A program made the position numbers and the translations under genes. The notes under the pieces are model-generated. The model had not been told where the DNA came from. It saw only the letters and a program-made list of their open reading frames with translations, and made no database searches. Below, piece after piece: positions 33,471-37,696 of a DNA stretch of 37,696 nt. The DNA comes from Aquimarina sp. RZ0 (GTDB lineage Bacteria; Bacteroidota; Bacteroidia; Flavobacteriales; Flavobacteriaceae). How positions within the stretch are numbered: position 1 is the stretch's first letter; each line of letters begins with the position of its first letter. The stretch spans positions 1 through 37,696 of the forward strand of contig NZ_VTZU01000067.1 of the NCBI RefSeq assembly GCF_008370685.1, written 5' to 3'.

Positions 33471-35591
33471 ATGAAAAAATACTACTTTTTACTTTTCACA
33501 CTTATTATTTCTACGGGATCCTTTGGACAATCTGTTGGGGACATTGCTTTTATTGGTTTTAATGCAGATGGAGATGATGATTTTTCAATCGTTGCATTAG
33601 CAAACATTCCTGCAAATACGACTATTTATTTCTCAGATGATGAGCTTAATGGCGCTGGTGGCTTTGAGGATTCTAATGAAGGAAATATTCAGTGGGATAC
33701 TCCTGATACTGTTATCACTGCAGGAACTGTTGTTGTTTTTACTGATACCGACAGTGATGCTAATCCCTCTTATGGTGTTTCTTTGGGTACTATCACAGAA
33801 TTAGGAGCCGGAACAATTAATCTAGCTGGCGGCGGAGATGCCTTATTTGCGTATTTAGGAACAGATGAAAACACTCCAACTACTTTTTTGGCCGGTATAC
33901 AAAATGAGGTTAATAATTTTGGAGATTTAACAGGTTCTGGATTAACAGAAGGATCTACCTTTGTTACATTTACGACATCAGGCAATCCTGATGGTGGTCA
34001 ATATACAGGAGCAAGAGATTCAGAAACTTTGTTTTCTAACTACCTATTATCAATTGCCAATCCAACAAATTGGACGATTAATGCTACCGATGGAGAAGCT
34101 ATTTTACCTTTGGATACTACACCTTTTATCGAGTCCAGTATGGCGACACCTACAATAAATGTGAGTAGTGCTGTTTCTAATCTGGATTATTTTGAAGGTA
34201 ATGGTCCTTCTGATGAGGGTTCTTTTACTATATCCGGTACAAACCTTACTACAAATCTAACCATAACGGCACCTGTTAATTTTGAAATATCTCTTCTTTC
34301 TGATACCAGTTTTGGTTCAATGGTAACACTCTCTCCAGATATGGGAACTGTTACTTCTACTCAAGTTTATGTGCGCTTGATTGCCAGTTTACCCGAAAAC
34401 TTCTATACTGGAGATATTACCGCTTCCTCTTCTGGAGCAACTGATAAAACAATCACGTTAAGTGGAACCGTTTCACCTGCTGTACCTCAATTTACGATTT
34501 CTGGTACTATTAATGAGTTTTCATATTTTGAGGGATTTGGTCCATCTGCAGAAGACAGCTTTAGTATTTCTGGCTTATTTCTAACCTCTGATATTACTAT
34601 TGCTGCACCCCCTAATTATGAAATATCTCTAACTACAAATACCGGTTTTGGATCTTCTGTATTGATTACTCCAGTCCTGGGATCTGTAGCTGATACTACA
34701 ATTTTTGTACGATTGGCTGATAATTTATCCCCTGAATCCTATTCTGGAGATATCACGATTTCTACGACTGGCACTATGGATCAGACGATAGGGTTGACAG
34801 GCATCGTTTTTCAGGCAGCTGTTTGCGCTAATGTGGGAGATGTTATTATCACAGAAGTTATGCAAAATCCAATGGCTGCAGGCAATGATCCTAATGGAGA
34901 ATATTTTGAACTATACAATACAACTGGAAATCCTATCGATATTGCAAACTGGATTATTGAAGATGACAATATCACTACAGAAAATCATATAATCACCGCT
35001 CCTTCATTAATTATTCCTCCTAATGATTATATTGTTATTGGTAATGCTGCTACTCCCAATGGAGGTATTACTTTTGATTATACATATGACAATGACATAT
35101 CTTTAGGCAATGGAACTGATGGTATTATACTAAGCTGTAATGCTACTACTATAGATCAGGTGATCTGGGATAATGGCGCTACTTTTCCGGATCCCACGGG
35201 AGCAAGTATGGAGTTATCCATAGATGATTTGAATAGTATTGATAACGACAATGGTGCTAATTGGGCAACAGCTATAACACCTTTTGGAAGTGGAGATTTA
35301 GGAACTCCAGGAACTGTTAATGATAATTCGACGGTGCTATCTGTAGATTCATTTGATCAACCTTCATTTTTTAAAGTATACCCCAATCCTGTAAATACAG
35401 GGTATGTACACATTACTTCTGCATCTACTATCCAGATAGATGCCACTGTTTTTGATCTTACGGGAACGCAGATACTTTATAAAAAAATTGATAAAAATGT
35501 CTTAAATGTTTCAGGCCTTAGTACGGGCGTATATATATTACAATTAAAACAAAATGAAATCACAATAACCAAGAAAATGATAATACAATAA
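33471..35591 (+). CDS. T9SS-exported protein with lamin-tail domain
   Basis: From ATG 33471 (MKKYYFLLFTLIISTGSFGQ, a clear signal peptide) the protein is 706 residues; the frame is open for 20 more codons upstream, but these have no signal character. Residues about 20-215 form a domain with YFSDDELNGAGGFE and VVVFTDTDSDANP, a layout seen in secreted Bacteroidota proteins. Two tandem Ig-like repeats follow (about 225-330 and 335-440), each with YFEGxGPSxEGSFxISG and ending in TLSGTV or GLTGIV. Then comes a lamin-tail domain (about 450-595: GDVIITEVMQNPMAAGNDPN, GEYFELYNTTG, PIDIANWIIED). A type A T9SS tail (FKVYPNPVNTGYVHI ... VYILQLKQNEI) ends it. Such proteins sit on the surface and often bind or hold other factors; no enzyme motif is seen. 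Confidence 0.9.
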   Translation: MKKYYFLLFTLIISTGSFGQSVGDIAFIGFNADGDDDFSIVALANIPANTTIYFSDDELNGAGGFEDSNEGNIQWDTPDTVITAGTVVVFTDTDSDANPSYGVSLGTITELGAGTINLAGGGDALFAYLGTDENTPTTFLAGIQNEVNNFGDLTGSGLTEGSTFVTFTTSGNPDGGQYTGARDSETLFSNYLLSIANPTNWTINATDGEAILPLDTTPFIESSMATPTINVSSAVSNLDYFEGNGPSDEGSFTISGTNLTTNLTITAPVNFEISLLSDTSFGSMVTLSPDMGTVTSTQVYVRLIASLPENFYTGDITASSSGATDKTITLSGTVSPAVPQFTISGTINEFSYFEGFGPSAEDSFSISGLFLTSDITIAAPPNYEISLTTNTGFGSSVLITPVLGSVADTTIFVRLADNLSPESYSGDITISTTGTMDQTIGLTGIVFQAAVCANVGDVIITEVMQNPMAAGNDPNGEYFELYNTTGNPIDIANWIIEDDNITTENHIITAPSLIIPPNDYIVIGNAATPNGGITFDYTYDNDISLGNGTDGIILSCNATTIDQVIWDNGATFPDPTGASMELSIDDLNSIDNDNGANWATAITPFGSGDLGTPGTVNDNSTVLSVDSFDQPSFFKVYPNPVNTGYVHITSASTIQIDATVFDLTGTQILYKKIDKNVLNVSGLSTGVYILQLKQNEITITKKMIIQ

Positions 35592-35639
35592 GAGATTTGT
35601 CTCTATAATTAAAAACTATTGTTAAAATCTTAATAAAGA

Positions 35640-35755
35640 ATCCCCGAGGCAGAGCCATAGGGGTATTCAACGGAAGAAAGTTTTACAATTTAATGAAAAC
35701 CATCCGTTTTCAAACTTTCCTCTAAAACCTCCGATGCAGAGCATCGGGGAATTCT
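35640..35755. repeat. palindromic spacer element related to repeat family C
   Basis: AATCCCCGAGGCAGAGCC at the left and CCGATGCAGAGCATCGG, then GGAATTC at the right, form the ends of an imperfect inverted repeat (AATCCCCGA and TCGGGGAATT). GGAAGAAAGTTT and AAACTTTCC pair inside. The second hairpin has a perfect 7-bp stem. It lies between two genes that end toward each other and may stop transcription on both sides. Confidence 0.6.
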
Positions 35756-35808
35756 ATTGATTAAATGGTGACACCCCCCTTTTGCTACAATAAAACAAAA
35801 TAATCAAT

Positions 35809-37320
35809 CTATAAACTTCCTATATAACTAGTAAGGCTTGAATTAGAATCTAAACCCATCTTTTTTCGAATTCGATATCGAGATGTATGTACACTACGTA
35901 CTGAAATATTAAGAACTCCAGACATCTCATGACTATTAAAATTTAGCTTTATTAGTGCACAATGTTTGAGTTCTGTAGATGACAAACCAGGGTGTTTTTT
36001 ACATAAAGTTTCATAAAACTGTGTATTAACTTCGGTAAATCGTTGGTTAAAGTCATTCCAGGCATCGTTATTCACCTGCTTGTATTTCTTTTGATATTCT
36101 TCATATTTTTTTGGAGCTTTTGTTTTAACGATAGTAATAAGAAAATCTACAATATCTTTCATTTCTACCATTTTAATGACATAATTTGTTAATTCTTTAT
36201 TCTTTACCTCTAGTACAGCCTTGTTTTTCTCAATTTCATGCTCACTTATTAGAGAGAGTCTTTTAATTTTACTACGTTGATAAAAAAACACATAGGCTCC
36301 AATTATCGATACGAGAGTTGTGATAAATATTATAAAAATACGTGACAGTTCTTCGTTCTTTTGTTCGATCATAAATTCCTGCTGCGCTATCGTTTCTTTA
36401 TTCTCCTCTAGTTTAGCTTTATATTTATTTTTAATTTCGAATAGTCGTTGGTTATGTTTACTTGTAGCTCCAAAAAGCTGGCTGTTACTAGTTTTTGAGG
36501 CTTTTAGATAGTTAATAGCCTTTTTTAACTTCCCATTAATTATATATAAATCAGATATTTTTTGCTGTAAATCAGATTTTAGTTCAGTATGTACATTACT
36601 ATTATTAACTATTTCTAGGCTTTGTATATAATATGCTAATGCACTATCGTATTGATATTGTTCTTTTTTTAAATCCCCTGTAAAAGATAGATTAACTGCC
36701 ATATAAGGTGCATTGTTTTTTTCGAGAAATGTTCTGGCTCTGTAAAGTTGTTTTTCAGCCTTTAAAATATTCCCCAGTTGCAAATTGCAAAAACCTTGAT
36801 CCGTTAGAACATAAGGAAGCTCTCTTGAATCATTATAAATGGTTTTACAAGAATCCAGGTACAGAAGAGCCTGTTCATATTCCTTACGATCACGCCAAAA
36901 TGTAGCAATGCTAAAATAGTTTGAAACCATTTGATCCTTAACATTTGAATTGGGAGTCACTATCTTTTTTGACATATAGAGAGCTCGTTGTAAATTCGCA
37001 ATGGCAAGTGAATCTTTATTATATATATCATATAATATCCCAATGTCTCGATAGATTTCTATTAAGTACTCATCATTCTTCAACTGTTTAGCTATAAATA
37101 AGGCTTCCCATATACTATCGAATGCTATATCATAATTTCCGCTATAACGATTCATATCACTTTGATCGATAAGCCATTTTACTCTTGTAATACTATCATT
37201 AATTAGAATATCATCTTCTGGTTTTTGTTTAAAATTGAGATATGAGCTAGAATACGTATGAGAAGGATACTGTTTTTCCTGCGCAACCATAAAAAATGAT
37301 TCACTTAGAGAGAGGTACAA
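35809..37320 (-). CDS. TPR / LuxR-type HTH transmembrane regulator, start removed by an IS
   Basis: The protein is 503 residues from a TTG at 37320. The frame continues 7 codons farther (SIILIFL before YLSLSESFFMVAQE), giving a good signal peptide whose first two or so codons are lost at the IS3 junction (37340). Residues about 45-300 are TPR-like helices (IAFDSIWEALFIAKQLKNDE, KEYEQALLYLDSCKTIYND, YDSALAYYIQSLEIV). One membrane segment follows (about 327-345, IFIIFITTLVSIIGAYVFF), then a coiled coil and a C-terminal LuxR-like HTH (about 440-500: GLSSTELKHCALIKLNFNSH, VLNISVRSVHTSRYRIRKKM). This is the common Bacteroidota layout of a periplasmic TPR sensor with an inner-face DNA-binding tail. 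Without its own start and promoter it may be silent, or may start at TTG 37320 or ATG 37290. Confidence 0.82.
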   Translation of the reverse strand: MYLSLSESFFMVAQEKQYPSHTYSSSYLNFKQKPEDDILINDSITRVKWLIDQSDMNRYSGNYDIAFDSIWEALFIAKQLKNDEYLIEIYRDIGILYDIYNKDSLAIANLQRALYMSKKIVTPNSNVKDQMVSNYFSIATFWRDRKEYEQALLYLDSCKTIYNDSRELPYVLTDQGFCNLQLGNILKAEKQLYRARTFLEKNNAPYMAVNLSFTGDLKKEQYQYDSALAYYIQSLEIVNNSNVHTELKSDLQQKISDLYIINGKLKKAINYLKASKTSNSQLFGATSKHNQRLFEIKNKYKAKLEENKETIAQQEFMIEQKNEELSRIFIIFITTLVSIIGAYVFFYQRSKIKRLSLISEHEIEKNKAVLEVKNKELTNYVIKMVEMKDIVDFLITIVKTKAPKKYEEYQKKYKQVNNDAWNDFNQRFTEVNTQFYETLCKKHPGLSSTELKHCALIKLNFNSHEMSGVLNISVRSVHTSRYRIRKKMGLDSNSSLTSYIGSL

Positions 37321-37339
37321 AAATATAAGTATGATACTT

Positions 37340-37696
37340 TGGACTACCTAATAAATTTGGTACAAGTTTTCATTAAGCCGCATTTTTATATTTATAATTG
37401 TTCAAATTGATTTCCATTTCCAAAGGAGTTAAATAGTCTAAAGCAGAATGTATTCTTTTGGTATTATACCATTTAATATATTTATCAATAGCGTTATATA
37501 ATTGTTTTTGATTATTAAATTTATATCTGTTTAGCCATTCATATTTGATGGTTTTAAAGAAACTCTCAGCTACTGCATTATCCCAACAATTCCCCTTTCG
37601 ACTCATGCTTTGTGTTATTTTTATATTCTCATTAAACAATGTCATTACTTTAGTTGAAGTGTATTGGACTCCTCGATCTGAATGAAAAATAAATCC
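37340..37696 (-). mobile_element. IS3-family insertion sequence, 3' end (runs off the right edge)
   Basis: The element's end is placed at the TG at 37340-37341 (TGGACTACCTAATAAATTTG), the usual terminal dinucleotide of IS3 elements. The transposase stop lies 32 bases inside. The far end and target duplication are outside the window. Its insertion separates the LuxR/TPR gene from its first codons. Confidence 0.75.
37373..37696 (-). CDS. IS3-family transposase (OrfB), C-terminal part
   Basis: This frame has 107 residues, open to the right edge. It begins GFIFHSDRGVQYTS and continues through ITQSMSRKGNCWDNAVAESF to HSALDYLTPLEMEIN. It is the end of the rve integrase core of IS3-type transposases: the second Asp of the DDE triad is in HSDRG and the Glu in NAVAESFF, at the usual D-35-E spacing. 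The HSALDYLTPLE motif is typical of the IS3/IS150 groups. The first part of OrfB and all of OrfA lie outside. The element appears intact on this side. Confidence 0.95.
   Translation of the reverse strand, partial: GFIFHSDRGVQYTSTKVMTLFNENIKITQSMSRKGNCWDNAVAESFFKTIKYEWLNRYKFNNQKQLYNAIDKYIKWYNTKRIHSALDYLTPLEMEINLNNYKYKNAA

Noticed and set aside
1..37696. tRNA, rRNA, CRISPR array, riboswitch
   Set aside because: I looked for T-loop-like GGTTCRANNCC with acceptor pairing, for evenly spaced direct repeats and for familiar riboswitch cores, and found none that could be supported by eye.

Overview
The window looks like chromosomal DNA of a marine, agar-degrading member of the Flavobacteriaceae (Bacteroidota), possibly Aquimarina or a relative. 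The genus is inference. The signs are low GC, A/T-rich spacers, Bacteroidota-type promoters (TTG, then about 20 bases, then TAnnTTTG), several C-terminal type IX secretion (T9SS) sorting domains with the FPNP/YPNP start, a roughly 600-residue ribosomal protein S1, and three GH16 enzymes of the agarase type. No rRNA, tRNA or CRISPR array was seen.

Layout. 1-65 is the start of an IS256-type transposase running off the left edge. 354-2095 holds a fatty acid desaturase and a jacalin-lectin lipoprotein gene cut in two by a 160-bp MITE. 2791-4617 is rpsA with a clear promoter and terminator. 4.9-5.7 kb is a gene graveyard with a second MITE copy. 5.8-10.1 kb carries an astacin-like lipoprotein, a large T9SS-exported repeat protein and two small unknown proteins, followed by a third MITE copy. 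10.75-14.6 kb has a likely operon (PNPOx-like flavoprotein, DUF1272, GNAT) divergent from a MocR-type regulator, then a pentapeptide-repeat protein. 14.9-18.8 kb is housekeeping: VOC protein, proline dehydrogenase, aroB and a membrane-anchored unknown. 19-31 kb is the polysaccharide region: a decayed T9SS gene, a GH16 lipoprotein, a GH16-ricin-T9SS agarase, a complete TRAP transporter (dctP-dctQ-dctM), a conserved block (DUF1223 // DUF4159-TrmH-AI-2E) and a GH16-T9SS agarase. 32-37.7 kb has an outer-membrane phospholipase A, a lamin-tail T9SS protein, a TPR/LuxR-type regulator and an IS3-family element that cut off the regulator's first codons.

How the genes may work together. The three GH16 enzymes, two of them T9SS-exported and one lipid-anchored, would break agar or porphyran outside the cell. 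No SusC/SusD pair lies in the window. The TRAP transporter between them could import an acidic breakdown product or an unrelated carboxylate; this is inference from position only.

The most unusual content lies between the genes. (1) Three near-identical 160-bp palindromic MITEs each have a 3-bp target duplication of the form TNA, and one of them splits a jacalin fold so cleanly that removing it restores a 219-residue protein. (2) Two further families of hairpin-forming repeats of about 100-150 bp lie close to each other at five separate places. (3) Several gene remnants are visible only by reading through stop codons. (4) Several long open frames start too early, because a promoter box or a repeat has been read as coding.
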